Positions 52,438 to 62,377 of a stretch of 64,000 nucleotides of DNA are shown piece after piece (position 1 is the stretch's first letter; each line of letters begins with the position of its first letter). The notes under the pieces are model-generated. The model made no database searches and was not told the DNA's origin. It saw only the letters and a list, made by a program, of their open reading frames with translations. Source of the stretch: Mycobacterium sp. HUMS_12744610 (lineage in GTDB: Bacteria; Actinomycetota; Actinomycetes; Mycobacteriales; Mycobacteriaceae); the NCBI RefSeq assembly GCF_041206865.1, contig NZ_JBGEDP010000001.1:4774001-4838000 (forward strand). The letters are read 5' to 3'. The translations under genes and the position numbers were made by a program.

Positions 52438-53507
52438 TACTGCCCCGCGCTGCGGACGTAGAGCAGCCTGTCATTCGCCTCGATGGCGTCCGATTCCGGC
52501 GCGCCGATGCGCAGCAGCTGGCCGTCGCGCACCACGCCGAGCACGATGTCGCGCAGATGGCGCGGCGAACCGCCGATCTCGTTCTGCTCCACCTCGCGCT
52601 CGGCGATCGCCAACCCGACGTCCGGGGTCAGCAGGTCCTCGATCATGTGGACCACGCTGGGCGTGGTGGTGGCGAGGCCGAGCAGGCGACCGGCCGTCTC
52701 CGACGAGACCACCACCGAGTCCGCTCCCGATTGCTGCAACAGGTGTTGGTTCTCGGCCTCCCGGATGGCGGCGACGATCTTGGCCTTGGGGGCGAGTTCG
52801 CGTGCCGTCAACGTCGCCAGGACGGCGGTGTCATCGCGGCCCGTCGCGACGATGATCGACGACGCGTGCTGCACGCCGGCCAACCGCAACACGTCGGACT
52901 TGGTGCCGTCGCCGTGCACGGTGACCAGGTCGGCGGCCGCGGCGTGCTCGAGCGCGCTGCGATCGGTGTCGACGACGACGATGTCGCCCCGGGCGGCCTC
53001 GTCGCTGACCTTGGCGGCGACCGCCGCCTTGCCCTTGGTGCCGTAGCCGATCACGACGGTGTGGTTGCGCACTTTGTTCCTCCAACGCTGAATCTTCCAC
53101 GCCTGCCGGGACCGCTCGGAGAGGACCTCCAGCGTCGTGCCGACCAGCACGGCCAGGAACGCGATCCGCAGCGGCGTGAAGACCACGGTGTGCATCAGCC
53201 GCGCGGACTCGGTCACCGGGGTGATGTCGCCGTAGCCGGTCGTCGACAGCGACACCGCCGCGAAGTACAGGCAGTCGACGAACGTCAGTTCCCGGTCCCG
53301 CACGTCGCGGTAGCCGCCGCGTTCGACATAGACGATGGCGGCGGCGGCGAACAACACCACCAGGGCGATGGCCACCCGGCGCGTGATGACGCGCGCGGGG
53401 CTGGCGGGGTCTTCGGGGATGCGCACCACGCCGACCAGTTGGTGACCGGGCTGGGAGGTCAGCCGTTGCCTGAGACCGCTCAGTTGCCGCGACTTACCGC
53501 TGCCCAC
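52437..53507 (-). CDS. Two-TM potassium channel with RCK/TrkA-N domain, Rv3200c orthologue, 356 aa
   Basis: First membrane helix VAIALVVLFAAAAIVYVERG, pore with selectivity filter STTGYGDITPV, second helix IAFLAVLVGTTLEVLSER. The cytosolic TrkA-N/RCK domain follows (VVIGYGTKGKAAVAAKVSDE, EHAAAADLVTVHGDGTKSDV) and then a TrkA-C region. The family assembles as gated K+ channels. Overlaps nudC. Confidence 0.92.
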   Translation of the reverse strand: MGSGKSRQLSGLRQRLTSQPGHQLVGVVRIPEDPASPARVITRRVAIALVVLFAAAAIVYVERGGYRDVRDRELTFVDCLYFAAVSLSTTGYGDITPVTESARLMHTVVFTPLRIAFLAVLVGTTLEVLSERSRQAWKIQRWRNKVRNHTVVIGYGTKGKAAVAAKVSDEAARGDIVVVDTDRSALEHAAAADLVTVHGDGTKSDVLRLAGVQHASSIIVATGRDDTAVLATLTARELAPKAKIVAAIREAENQHLLQQSGADSVVVSSETAGRLLGLATTTPSVVHMIEDLLTPDVGLAIAEREVEQNEIGGSPRHLRDIVLGVVRDGQLLRIGAPESDAIEANDRLLYVRSAGQ

Positions 53508-53594
53508 GGCGGTCCATCATCGGCTCAGGCCCGGCCCACGAGACACGCACGCGATCAAATGTAGCCACCGCCGCCCGCCGCCGGGGACTTGGCA

Positions 53595-56500
53595 TCACCC
53601 GGCGGCGCGGCCGCCCTCCGCGGAGTCGGCCAGCAACGCGGCCAGCTGGTCCGGCTCGAGCAGCTTCTCGGGAGCGACGGTGACGCCGGTGCGCACGTAA
53701 TAGAAGGCGGCGCGCACCGAGGACTCCGGGATCCCGGTCAGCGCGGCCCACGCCAGGCGGTACACCGCCAGCTGGACGGCGGCCTGGCGCATCGCCTCCT
53801 GCCCCCGCGGGGGCTCACCGGTCTTCCAGTCCACGACGGTGGCCCCGCCGTCGGGGTCGGCGAAGACCGCGTCGATGCGGCCGCGCACCACGGTGTCGGC
53901 GATCGGCATCTCGAAGGGCACCTCCACGGCCACCGGTGTGCGGCTCGCCCACCGTGAACCGGCGAACGCCTCCTGCAAGGCGGCCAACTCCTGGCTGTGG
54001 CCGACGCCGGAGTCGGCCGCGCCCGGCAGGTCACCCAGGTCGAACAGCCACTCGGCGCCGTAGTACTGCTGCACCCACGCGTGGAAGGCGTTGCCCAGCA
54101 GGGCATGCGGGTCCGGGCGGGTCGGCAGCCGATGCGCCAGGCGTTGCGCGGCGCCCTCGGGGTCGCGGGCCAGGTCCACCAATCCGCTGACCGACAACTG
54201 GCTGGGCAGCGCGGGGACCGTTCGCCGCACCGACCGCGCCCGCTCGGCCAGCAGCGCATCGACGTCGGCGGCCCAGCCTTCGGGGTCGATGCCGTCCCGG
54301 GGCTCGTCGCCCGACATGGCGCGCATCACCAGCGACGCGCCGCGCTCGACATCCCCGCGGCGCCCGGCCAACGGATCGGTCGGCCACACCGCCTCCACGA
54401 CGTTGTCGCGCAAGGGGTTCCGCTCACCATCGGCCGGAGCGGGCGCCCAGTGCTCCACCACTCCGCAGGGTTCGCCGGCGGCGGCGCAACGGTCGACGAC
54501 GTCCTTGAGCTCGCACAGGAACTCCGAGGGCCCGCGCGGTTTGACCCCGGTGGCCGCCCAGTGGTGACCGGACACCAGCAGGGTGTCCTCGGTGCGGGTG
54601 ATCGCCACGTACAGCAGGCGCCGTTCCTCGTCGATGCGCCGCTGTTCGAGCTGGCGGCGGTGATCGGAGATCGTGTCGGACAGTTGTTTTCGGTTGGTGA
54701 CGGCCGAGGTGTCCAGCACCGGGATGCCCAGCGCGCCGGCCGCGGCGCGGTCGCCGCGCAACAACGGCGGCAGCTCGGCGGCGTCGGTGAGCCAGGTGCT
54801 CCGCGACGCGGTCGATGGGAACGTTCCGCCGGACAGGTGCGCCACCGCCACCACCTGCCACTCCAGGCCCTTGGCGGCGTGCACCGTGAGCACCTGAACG
54901 CGGTCGCGCGCCACCGTCGGCGGCGCGGGCGCCAGGCCGTTCTCGACCGCCTCGGCCACGTCCAGGTAGGCCAGCAGGCCCGCCGGGGACGCCGCCGCCG
55001 GAGCCGCCGCCGCGTCCGCCACGCTCGCGCGTTCGGCGTACCCGGCCACCACGTCGGCGAACGCGTCGAGGTGTTCGGCCCCGGTCCAGCCCGCCGACAC
55101 CTTGGCCCGGACCTCGCAGTCGACCCCCAACACGCGGCGCACCTCGGCCACCAGCTCGGGCAGCGGATGGCCCAGGCGGGCGCGCAGCGCGCCGAGCTCG
55201 GCGGCCAGCGCGGTGATGCGCTCATATCCCGCAACGGAATACGAGCCGGCCGGGCCGGGGTCGCTGATGGCGTCGGCCAGGCAGGCGGTGTCGGCGTCGG
55301 GACCGGCCGCCATCGCGATCGCCGCGGGCGACGGCGCGTCGCCCGGGCGCATCCCGCCCCCGCCGAGGGCCAGCGCGCGCTGCCACAGCGCCGCGATGTC
55401 GCGGCCGCCGAGGCGCCACCGCGGACCGGTCAGCACCCGCATCGCCGCCGGGCCCGCCGTCGGGTCGGCGACCAGCCGCAGCATGGCCACCACGTCGGCG
55501 ACCTCGGGCACCGACAACAGCCCGGCCAGCCCCACCACCTCGACGGGGACCCCGCGCGCCCGCAGCGCCTCGGCGATCGGGGCGGCATCGGCGTTGCGGC
55601 GCACCAGGACCGCGGCGGTCGGCGGATTGACGCCCTCGGCGCGGGCCCGCCGGTAGTGCGCGGAGAGGTGATCGGCGATCCACTCGCGTTCGGCGCGCAC
55701 GTCGGGAAGCAACGCGCAGCGCACGGTGCCGGGTGGGGCGTCCGGACGCGGGCGCAGCGCGTGCACGGCGACCGAACGCCGCCGCGCCTCCGCCGATATC
55801 GCGTTGGCCACCTGCAGCGCCCGCGGCGGGTTGCGCCAACTGGTCCGCAACTCCAGCACGGGCGCCGGGCTGCCGTCGGACCGGGGGAAGTCGGTGGTGA
55901 ACCGCGGCAGGTTGGTCGCCGAAGCGCCGCGCCAGCCGTAGATCGACTGGATCGGGTCGCCGACCGCCGTGAGCGCCAGACCGTCGTCGACCCCGCCGCC
56001 GAACAGGGCCGACAGGGCGATGCGCTGCGCGTGACCGGTGTCCTGGTACTCGTCGAGCAGCACCACCCGGTAGCGGCTCCGCAATTCCTGCCCGACTTGC
56101 GGGCACGTCGCCGCCAGCCGCGCCGCGGCGGCCATCTGACCGCCGAAGTCCAGCACCTTCGCCGCGCGCATCCGCTCGCCCAGGGCGTCCAGCAGCGGCA
56201 CCAGCTCGGCCCGCTGGGTCTGGGTCGCCAGCAGCCGCAGCAGCCACTGGCTGGGGCCGCGCTCGCGCTGGTAGGGGCCCGCCGGCAGCGTGTGCACCAG
56301 CCGTTCGAGCTCCACGTGGGTGTCGCGCAGCTGGCCGGTGTCCACCAGGTGCTCGGCGAGCTGACCCCACAGCCGCAGCACCATCGAGGTGACCGCGGCC
56401 GGGGTCTTGTCGGTGTGCAACTCCCCGCGGTATTCGGTGACCACGTCGAAAGCCAGCTGCCACAACTCGGTCTCGCCGAGCAGGCGGGTGTCGGGCTCGA

Positions 56501-56900
56501 CGGGCAACAACAACCCGTAGTCGCGCAGCAGCGAACCGGCGAACGCGTGGTAGGTGCTCACCACCGGCGTGCCGGCCGGGTCGGCGGCCGCGGCGCCGGC
56601 GGGGCCGGTCAGACCCGGACCGGCACCGGCCAGCCGGGCCAGCCGGGTCCGGACCCGGCGCAGCAACTGACCGGCGGCCTTGCGGGTGAACGTCAGGCCC
56701 AGCACCTGCCCGGGGTCGGCGTACCCGTTGGCGACGAGCCACACCACCCGCGCGGCCATCGTCTCGGTCTTGCCCGCGCCGGCCCCGGCGATGACCACCA
56801 GCGGGCCCGGCGGGGCGGCGATGACCGCGGCCTGCTCGTCGGTGGGCGGGAAAAGACCCAGCGCACTGGACAATTCGGTGGGGCTGTAGCGGGGGTTCAC
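53595..56900 (-). CDS. adnB: Helicase-nuclease subunit AdnB, Rv3201c orthologue, 1101 aa
   Basis: UvrD-like motor with Walker A VVIAGAGAGKTETMAARVVW, motif II LLDEYQDTGHAQRI, VGDPIQSIYGWRGA and RRLLYVAITRTEDTLLVSGH, followed by a C-terminal nuclease domain (DAVFADPDGGATVVDWKTGE). Forms the AdnAB heterodimer that resects double-strand breaks in mycobacteria, replacing RecBCD. GTG start at 56900 overlaps the adnA stop (GTGA). 1101 residues, the same length as in M. tuberculosis. Confidence 0.94.
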   Translation of the reverse strand: MNPRYSPTELSSALGLFPPTDEQAAVIAAPPGPLVVIAGAGAGKTETMAARVVWLVANGYADPGQVLGLTFTRKAAGQLLRRVRTRLARLAGAGPGLTGPAGAAAADPAGTPVVSTYHAFAGSLLRDYGLLLPVEPDTRLLGETELWQLAFDVVTEYRGELHTDKTPAAVTSMVLRLWGQLAEHLVDTGQLRDTHVELERLVHTLPAGPYQRERGPSQWLLRLLATQTQRAELVPLLDALGERMRAAKVLDFGGQMAAAARLAATCPQVGQELRSRYRVVLLDEYQDTGHAQRIALSALFGGGVDDGLALTAVGDPIQSIYGWRGASATNLPRFTTDFPRSDGSPAPVLELRTSWRNPPRALQVANAISAEARRRSVAVHALRPRPDAPPGTVRCALLPDVRAEREWIADHLSAHYRRARAEGVNPPTAAVLVRRNADAAPIAEALRARGVPVEVVGLAGLLSVPEVADVVAMLRLVADPTAGPAAMRVLTGPRWRLGGRDIAALWQRALALGGGGMRPGDAPSPAAIAMAAGPDADTACLADAISDPGPAGSYSVAGYERITALAAELGALRARLGHPLPELVAEVRRVLGVDCEVRAKVSAGWTGAEHLDAFADVVAGYAERASVADAAAAPAAASPAGLLAYLDVAEAVENGLAPAPPTVARDRVQVLTVHAAKGLEWQVVAVAHLSGGTFPSTASRSTWLTDAAELPPLLRGDRAAAGALGIPVLDTSAVTNRKQLSDTISDHRRQLEQRRIDEERRLLYVAITRTEDTLLVSGHHWAATGVKPRGPSEFLCELKDVVDRCAAAGEPCGVVEHWAPAPADGERNPLRDNVVEAVWPTDPLAGRRGDVERGASLVMRAMSGDEPRDGIDPEGWAADVDALLAERARSVRRTVPALPSQLSVSGLVDLARDPEGAAQRLAHRLPTRPDPHALLGNAFHAWVQQYYGAEWLFDLGDLPGAADSGVGHSQELAALQEAFAGSRWASRTPVAVEVPFEMPIADTVVRGRIDAVFADPDGGATVVDWKTGEPPRGQEAMRQAAVQLAVYRLAWAALTGIPESSVRAAFYYVRTGVTVAPEKLLEPDQLAALLADSAEGGRAAG

Positions 56901-59900
56901 GCTGGGGGGTCCTCACGGTGGGCCGGGCAGCAGGGCCGGATCGGGCAGTGGGCGCAGCCGTCGTTGCGGCGGGCGGTGAACTGCGGTCCGGCCGTCGCCG
57001 CGGCCGCCCGCCGCAGCACGACGCGCCATTCCTCGCGGGCGGCCGGTGTCAACGGGTCCTGCTCGCGTTCGGTGGCACCCGCGGTCCCGGCCTTGCCGAG
57101 GTAGACGAGCCGCGCGCCGCCCGGCTCGTCGCCCGCGGCGATCAGGCCCTCGGCCACCGCGAGCTGATACATCGCCAGCTGGGCGTGTTGTTGGGCGTCG
57201 TCCTTGCTGACCGGTGTCTTGCCGGTCTTGACATCGACGACCACCAGCCGCCCGGCCGCGTCGCGCTCCAGCCGGTCGACGCGACCGCGCAGCCGGACCG
57301 TTGCACCGCCGTCGCCGTCGAGCGCCCCGTGGACCTCGACCTCGACACCGACCTCGGTCAGCTCCGCGCGGGTGCGCGCCCGCCACTCGACGAAGGCCTC
57401 GATCATGGCGCGGTGGCGGGCCAGCTCGTTGGCCGAATGCCACGGGGCCTCGAAGGGCAGCTGCTGCCAGGCCCGTTCCAGCTCGGCGAGCAGATGCGAT
57501 CCGGTGCCGCCCGGTTCGGCGACGAGCGCGTGCAGCACCGAGCCGATGGTGGACCGCAGCTCGCGCGGGTTGGTTCCGCCGTGGCGTTCGGCCAGCCAAC
57601 GCAGCGGGCAGTCGGTGAGCGTCTGCAACGTCGACGGCGTCAGCGTGACGACCTCGTCGCCGCCCCGCAGCGGCTCGCTGGTGCTGACCGGGTTCAGCCC
57701 GTGCCAGGTGGCCGGGTCCGCGCCGGGCACGCCGGCTTCGGCCAGCCTGGCCAGCTGCGAGGCCGCACACCGGCGCGCGCCGTCGTCCACGGCGCCGTCG
57801 GGCGCGCACACGACCCCGCGCAGCCGGCCGACCAGCGCCGCCGCGGAGAGCACCCGGGGCGCCGCCACCGGCTGCGCCGCCCCGGTTGCGGGGGCGTCAT
57901 CGGCCCACTGCGCGATCTCGGAGAAGAACGCCGAGGGCAGCGCTGCCGCACCGGCCGGCCCGCCCGTGTCGCTGTCGACGGCCGTCACCAGCAGGCGGCG
58001 CCGCGCCCGGCCCATCGCGGCGACCAGCAGGCGCCGTTCCTCGGCGAGCAACGGCGCCCGCACCGACGCGTCGGCGCCCACGTCGTCGAGCACGTCGAGC
58101 AGCCGCTGGGTGCCCAGCACCCCGCCGCGGGGAACCGTGTTGGGCCACAACCCCTCCTGCAGACCGGCGATGACGACCAGATCCCACTCGTGTCCCAGCG
58201 CGGCGTGTGCGCTGAGCACCCGGACCTGTTGTGCGCCCGCCGCCGGCTCGGGGCTGACGCCCGGCAGTTGCAGCGCCGCGACGTGCTCGACGAGTCCGCG
58301 CAGCGACGCACCCGAGGTGCGGGCCACGTAGTCGTCCGTGATGTCGAACAGGGCGGTCACCGACTCGAGGTCCCTGGCCGCCTGGGCGCCGGCGGGCCCG
58401 CCCCGCTCGGCGGCCGCCAACCAGCGCCGTTGCAGACCCGACCGGTGCCAGGCGGCCCAGAGGGTGTAGCGCGGATCCTGTCCGTCCCGGTGGCAGCGTG
58501 CGGCCGCGTCTAGCACCGCACGCACGCGGCGCAGCGCGCGGGACTGCCCGCCCGGCACCGGCCCGTCGCCCGAGAGCACCTGCACCAGCAGGTCGCCGAA
58601 GCCCACGGGTGCACGGCCGGGACCGTCGCAGCGGGCGCGGTGCAGCGTGCGGCGCAGCTGCCGCAGCGAGACCGGGTCGAGGCTGCCGATGGGCCCGGTC
58701 AGCAGGTCGAGCGCCCGCTCCCCGTCGAGACCCTCGGCGGTGGCCTGCAGCACCGTGAGCAGCGCCCGCGCCGCGGGCTCGGCAAAGAGCGGCCCGCCCG
58801 CGGCGGGCCGCGCGACCGGCACCCCGGCCGCGGCCAGCGCCTGCTGCAGCCGCGGGCCGATCCGCGGCACCGACCGGACGATGACCGCCATCTGCGACCA
58901 CGGGACCCCGTCCAGGAGGTGCGCACGCCGCAGCGCGTCGGCGATCATGGCCGCCTCCGCGTGCGCCGAGGCGGCCAGGCGCGTCACGACCGACCCCGCG
59001 TCCGGCCCGTCACCGGTGCCCTCGATCCGCCGGCCGCCGCTGCCACCCGGCAAGCGGCTCGCGACGCCGCTGACCGCGCGCGCCACCGCCGGAGCACACC
59101 GATGCGAGACCGCCAACGCCACCATCGGCGAATCGTCGGCGAGCAACCCGGCGGGTTCGCCACCCCGGAAGCCGAACACCGCCTGGTTGGGGTCACCGGC
59201 GACCAGCGCCAGCTCGCTGCCCGCCGCCAGCGCCCGCACCAACCGGACCGCCTGCCGGTCGAGTTGCTGAGCGTCGTCGACCAATAGGACACGGATCCGG
59301 GCACGTTCGGCCGCCAGCAACTCGGGGTCGACGGCGAAGGCCTCCAGGGCGGCGCCGACGAGTTCGGCCGCACCCAGCGCCGGCGCCGTCGCCTCCGGCG
59401 CCGACGTCCCGACCGCCGCGCGCAGCAGCATCACCTGCTCGTACTGGCGCGCGAACCGCCCCGCGGCGCTCCACTCCGGGCGCCGGCACCGCCGGCCCAG
59501 CCGTTCCAGCTGTTGGGGGTCCACGCCGCGTTCGGCGCAGCGCGCCAGCAGGTTGCGCAGTTCGGTGGCGAAGCCGACGGTGCTCAGGGCGGGCCGCAGA
59601 TGGTCCGGCCACGCGGAGGCGCTGCCCGGCCCGTCCACCAGGTCCCCGGCCAGCAGTTCGCGGATGATGGCGTCCTGTTCGGCGCTGGTGACCAGCCGCG
59701 GCGGCGCGTCACCGGCGCGCTCGGCGGCGCGGCGCAGCACCGCGTAGGCGTAGCTGTGCACCGTGCGCACCAGCGGCTCGCGAACCGCGGCCCGGCACGC
59801 ACCGGCGCTGCCCGACCGCAGCAGCGCCGTCGTCAGCGCGCTGCGCGCACCCGTCGGGATCCGGCCCGAACCGGTAAGCAGCAGAACCGATTCCGGCTCG

Positions 59901-60040
59901 GCACCGGCGCCGATGCGGGCGATCGCCGCCTCGGCCAGCAGGCTGCTCTTGCCGGTGCCGGGACCGCCGACGATCCGGACCAGCCCGCGCGCCCCCGGCG
60001 CGAGGACCGCACGCGCCTCGGCATCCCAGGTGTACGACAT
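56897..60040 (-). CDS. adnA: Helicase-nuclease subunit AdnA, Rv3202c orthologue, about 1047 aa
   Basis: Begins MSYTWDAEARAVLAPGARGL; Walker A VGGPGTGKSSLLAEAA, motif II VLLVDDAQQLDRQAVRLV, GDPNQAVFGFRGGEPAG. The C-terminal nuclease VVDVKTGKTPVSK is framed by cysteines (LTDCPLRWL and CAHCPIRPCC) that fit a 4Fe-4S clamp. The ATG at 60040 fits the family; the open frame upstream to 60541 is antisense to the small acidic gene and lipV. Partner of AdnB. Confidence 0.93.
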   Translation of the reverse strand: MSYTWDAEARAVLAPGARGLVRIVGGPGTGKSSLLAEAAIARIGAGAEPESVLLLTGSGRIPTGARSALTTALLRSGSAGACRAAVREPLVRTVHSYAYAVLRRAAERAGDAPPRLVTSAEQDAIIRELLAGDLVDGPGSASAWPDHLRPALSTVGFATELRNLLARCAERGVDPQQLERLGRRCRRPEWSAAGRFARQYEQVMLLRAAVGTSAPEATAPALGAAELVGAALEAFAVDPELLAAERARIRVLLVDDAQQLDRQAVRLVRALAAGSELALVAGDPNQAVFGFRGGEPAGLLADDSPMVALAVSHRCAPAVARAVSGVASRLPGGSGGRRIEGTGDGPDAGSVVTRLAASAHAEAAMIADALRRAHLLDGVPWSQMAVIVRSVPRIGPRLQQALAAAGVPVARPAAGGPLFAEPAARALLTVLQATAEGLDGERALDLLTGPIGSLDPVSLRQLRRTLHRARCDGPGRAPVGFGDLLVQVLSGDGPVPGGQSRALRRVRAVLDAAARCHRDGQDPRYTLWAAWHRSGLQRRWLAAAERGGPAGAQAARDLESVTALFDITDDYVARTSGASLRGLVEHVAALQLPGVSPEPAAGAQQVRVLSAHAALGHEWDLVVIAGLQEGLWPNTVPRGGVLGTQRLLDVLDDVGADASVRAPLLAEERRLLVAAMGRARRRLLVTAVDSDTGGPAGAAALPSAFFSEIAQWADDAPATGAAQPVAAPRVLSAAALVGRLRGVVCAPDGAVDDGARRCAASQLARLAEAGVPGADPATWHGLNPVSTSEPLRGGDEVVTLTPSTLQTLTDCPLRWLAERHGGTNPRELRSTIGSVLHALVAEPGGTGSHLLAELERAWQQLPFEAPWHSANELARHRAMIEAFVEWRARTRAELTEVGVEVEVHGALDGDGGATVRLRGRVDRLERDAAGRLVVVDVKTGKTPVSKDDAQQHAQLAMYQLAVAEGLIAAGDEPGGARLVYLGKAGTAGATEREQDPLTPAAREEWRVVLRRAAAATAGPQFTARRNDGCAHCPIRPCCPAHREDPPA

Positions 60041-60152
60041 GGCTGCATGCAACCACGAGGGTCCGACAAGCTTTCGCAGCGCAGATTTCGCCGGCCCCGG
60101 CCGACCAATAAACTCGACCGAGGCAGTCCGACGCGAGGTGAGGAGGTATCCG

Positions 60153-60365
60153 ATGGTGGACGACGTCGAGGGCCTCGTTCCCGACGACGAGGTTCCCGAA
60201 GCAGACGCACAGGAGCAGCGCCAGCTGGTCGACGCCGACGACGAGGCGGGCCTGGACACCGCGTATCTGAGCGCCGACGCCACGGACCGCGACGCCAACG
60301 ACGCCGACGTGCTCGACCAGGCCTTCATCGTCCCCGCCGACGACGACTGGGACGACATCGGGTAA
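60153..60365 (+). CDS. Small acidic conserved protein, 70 aa
   Basis: MVDDVEGLVPDDEVPEADAQ, then many Asp/Glu and an end IVPADDDWDDIG. Strong GAGGAGG site before the ATG. Divergent from adnA and 23 bases before lipV. Highly acidic and probably disordered; no function recognised. Confidence 0.7.
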   Translation: MVDDVEGLVPDDEVPEADAQEQRQLVDADDEAGLDTAYLSADATDRDANDADVLDQAFIVPADDDWDDIG

Positions 60366-60388
60366 GCCGCACCTGGCACGATCGACGG

Positions 60389-61174
60389 GTGAGCGCAGAC
60401 CTTCACGTGCACCGCTACGGTCCGTCGGGCCCGGTGCGGATGCTGGCGATCCACGGGCTGACCGGCCACGGGCAGCGCTGGCAGCATCTGGCCGGTTACC
60501 TGCCCGAGGTCGCCGTCGCCGCACCCGATGTGATCGGACACGGCAGGTCGTCGTGGGCGGCGCCGTGGAGCATCGACGCCAACGTCGCCGCGTTAGGGGC
60601 GCTGCTCGACGATCAGGCCGACGCGCCGGTGCTGGTTGTCGGCCACTCGTTCGGCGGCGCCCTGGCGATGCACCTGGCCGCGGCCCGGCCGGACCGGGTG
60701 GCCGCGCTGCTGCTGCTCGATCCGGCGGTCGGGCTGGACGGCGGCTGGATGGCCGAGATCGCCGACGCGATGCTGGCCTCCCCCGACTACGCCGACCCCG
60801 CGGAGGCTCGCGGGGAGAAGGCGACGGGCGTGTGGGTAGACGTGGACCCCGCGCTGCTCGACGCCGAGATCGACGAGCACCTGATCGAGCTGCCGAACGG
60901 CCGATACGGCTGGCGGATCAGCCTGCCGGCGATGATGTCGTACTGGAGCGAACTCGCACGCGAGGCCGTGCTACCGCCGCCGGGAACGGCGACGACGGTG
61001 GTGCGGGCCGAGCAGACCGCGCCGCCCTACGTCGGCGAGCGGCTCGTCGCGGGGCTGCGCAACCGGCTCGGACCCGACTTCCGGCTGCTGGACTTCGACT
61101 GCAACCACATGGTGCCCTACGCCAGGCCCGCCGAGGTCGCGGCGCTGGCCCGCGCGCTGCTGAGCGGTCGCTGA
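60389..61174 (+). CDS. lipV: Alpha/beta hydrolase LipV, Rv3203 orthologue, 261 aa
   Basis: Nucleophile elbow VVGHSFGGALAM (Ser), oxyanion region LAIHGLTGHGQRW, and the catalytic His in FDCNHMVPYARP; LLLLDPAVGLDG and RLLDFDC lie at the acid positions. GTG start at 60389 fits the family. Lipase/esterase of unknown physiological substrate. Followed at 2 bases by the alkyltransferase-like gene. Confidence 0.9.
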   Translation: MSADLHVHRYGPSGPVRMLAIHGLTGHGQRWQHLAGYLPEVAVAAPDVIGHGRSSWAAPWSIDANVAALGALLDDQADAPVLVVGHSFGGALAMHLAAARPDRVAALLLLDPAVGLDGGWMAEIADAMLASPDYADPAEARGEKATGVWVDVDPALLDAEIDEHLIELPNGRYGWRISLPAMMSYWSELAREAVLPPPGTATTVVRAEQTAPPYVGERLVAGLRNRLGPDFRLLDFDCNHMVPYARPAEVAALARALLSGR

Positions 61175-61176
61175 CC

Positions 61177-61485
61177 GTGGCACCGGTCACCGACGGGCAG
61201 GTCGAACGGGTGCGGTCCCTGGTCGCGGCCATCCCCCGCGGCCGGGTCGTCACCTATGGCGACATCGCCGCCGTGGCCGGGCTGTCCAGCCCGCGCATCG
61301 TCGGCTGGATCATGCGGACCGACTCCTCCGACCTGCCCTGGCACCGGGTGATCACCGCCTCCGGGCGCCCGGCGCGGCACCTGAGCATCCGCCAGCTGGA
61401 ACTGTTGCGCGCCGAAGGGGTGCTCGCGGTCGACGGCAGGGTCGCGCTGCGCGGGGTGCGTCACGGGTTCCCGCCCGGGGTTTAG
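61177..61485 (+). CDS. Alkyltransferase-like (ATL) DNA-binding protein, Rv3204 orthologue, 102 aa
   Basis: MGMT C-terminal fold: VRSLVAAIPRGRVVTYGDIA and GWIMRTDSSDLPWHRVITA. The active-site Cys of PCHR is Trp (PWHRV), so it cannot transfer alkyl groups and instead resembles ATL proteins that flag O6-alkylguanine for repair. GTG start at 61177, 2 bases after lipV. Confidence 0.88.
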   Translation: MAPVTDGQVERVRSLVAAIPRGRVVTYGDIAAVAGLSSPRIVGWIMRTDSSDLPWHRVITASGRPARHLSIRQLELLRAEGVLAVDGRVALRGVRHGFPPGV

Positions 61486-62340
61486 CTAGAGCACCAGCCG
61501 GACCAGCGCCGCGGTGCGGGCCAGACCCGGAAAGGCATCGGCGGTCGAGCGCGGGTGCAGCGCATGGACCGCGAGCCGGAACATCAACGCGCGCAACAAC
61601 ATCTGCGGCCACTCCGGCAGCGCGTTCCAGCGTTCGATGAGCCCGTCGTCCGCGTCTCCCCAGGACAGGGCGTCGACGACGACCACGCCCGCGGCCCACG
61701 ACGCGGGCCGCCAGTAGGGCGTGATGTCGGTGATCCCCGGCGCCGCCGTGCCCACGAAGAGCACCGTCCCGTAGAGATCCCCGTGCACCAGCTGGTTGGG
61801 GCTTCGGGTCGGCCGGCGCAGGGTGGCGAGCTGGTTGATCAGCTCGATCGAGCGCTGGCCGTCCGCCGTCGTCGGCGAGGTCCGCGCGCCCGGCGGGACC
61901 GAGGCCAGCGGCCGCTCCTCCCACGCCGCGCGGTCGGCGGCGATGAAGACGTCGACCTCGGCAAAGGGAGTCGTGGGGCCCTGCGTCAGGAAACGGGGCC
62001 GTTCCAGTTTGCTGGTGGCCTCGTGCAGGCGCACCGCCGTCGACACCACCTCGTCGTGCCGGGGCTCGGGTGTGCCGGCGACGAACGTGTCCGCCCGCCA
62101 GCCCGAGACCACGTACCGTCCGTCGGTCGAACGCACCGGCCGGGCCAGCCGCACGCCGTCGACGAACAGCGTCTCGCGCACCCGCGCCGACCATGCGGCG
62201 CGGGCATGGTCGACAACGATCGACAACACGACCTCGCCGCACCGCCAGCCGCCTTCCCAGCCGGCCCCCAGGGCCGCGGGCTTCACACCGGTCAAACCGA
62301 AAGCCGACAGCACATGGTCGGGCGGTGGTTCGACGCTCAC
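61486..62340 (-). CDS. Conserved TIGR02569-type protein, Rv3205c orthologue, 284 aa
   Basis: GTG 62340: VSVEPPPDHVLSAFGLTG, then DGRYVVSGWRADTFVAGTPE and NQLVHGDLYGTVLFVGTAAP, the latter like the HGD catalytic loop of aminoglycoside-phosphotransferase-type kinases. Conserved in actinobacteria; activity not established. A longer frame to 62448 overlaps the moeB1 3' end and is not preferred. Confidence 0.85.
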   Translation of the reverse strand: MSVEPPPDHVLSAFGLTGVKPAALGAGWEGGWRCGEVVLSIVVDHARAAWSARVRETLFVDGVRLARPVRSTDGRYVVSGWRADTFVAGTPEPRHDEVVSTAVRLHEATSKLERPRFLTQGPTTPFAEVDVFIAADRAAWEERPLASVPPGARTSPTTADGQRSIELINQLATLRRPTRSPNQLVHGDLYGTVLFVGTAAPGITDITPYWRPASWAAGVVVVDALSWGDADDGLIERWNALPEWPQMLLRALMFRLAVHALHPRSTADAFPGLARTAALVRLVL

Positions 62341-62377
62341 ACCGGTCAGCCTAATGGAGCAGTTTGCGGCTACCGGG

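Noticed and set aside
48835..52461. 1208-codon plus-strand open frame across uvrD2, mrx1 and nudC
   Set aside because: Shadow frame in high-GC DNA; it crosses several well-identified genes on the other strand and shows no domain.
53997..57104. 1035-codon plus-strand open frame
   Set aside because: Antisense to adnB; low-complexity Arg/Gly/His content, no start signal.
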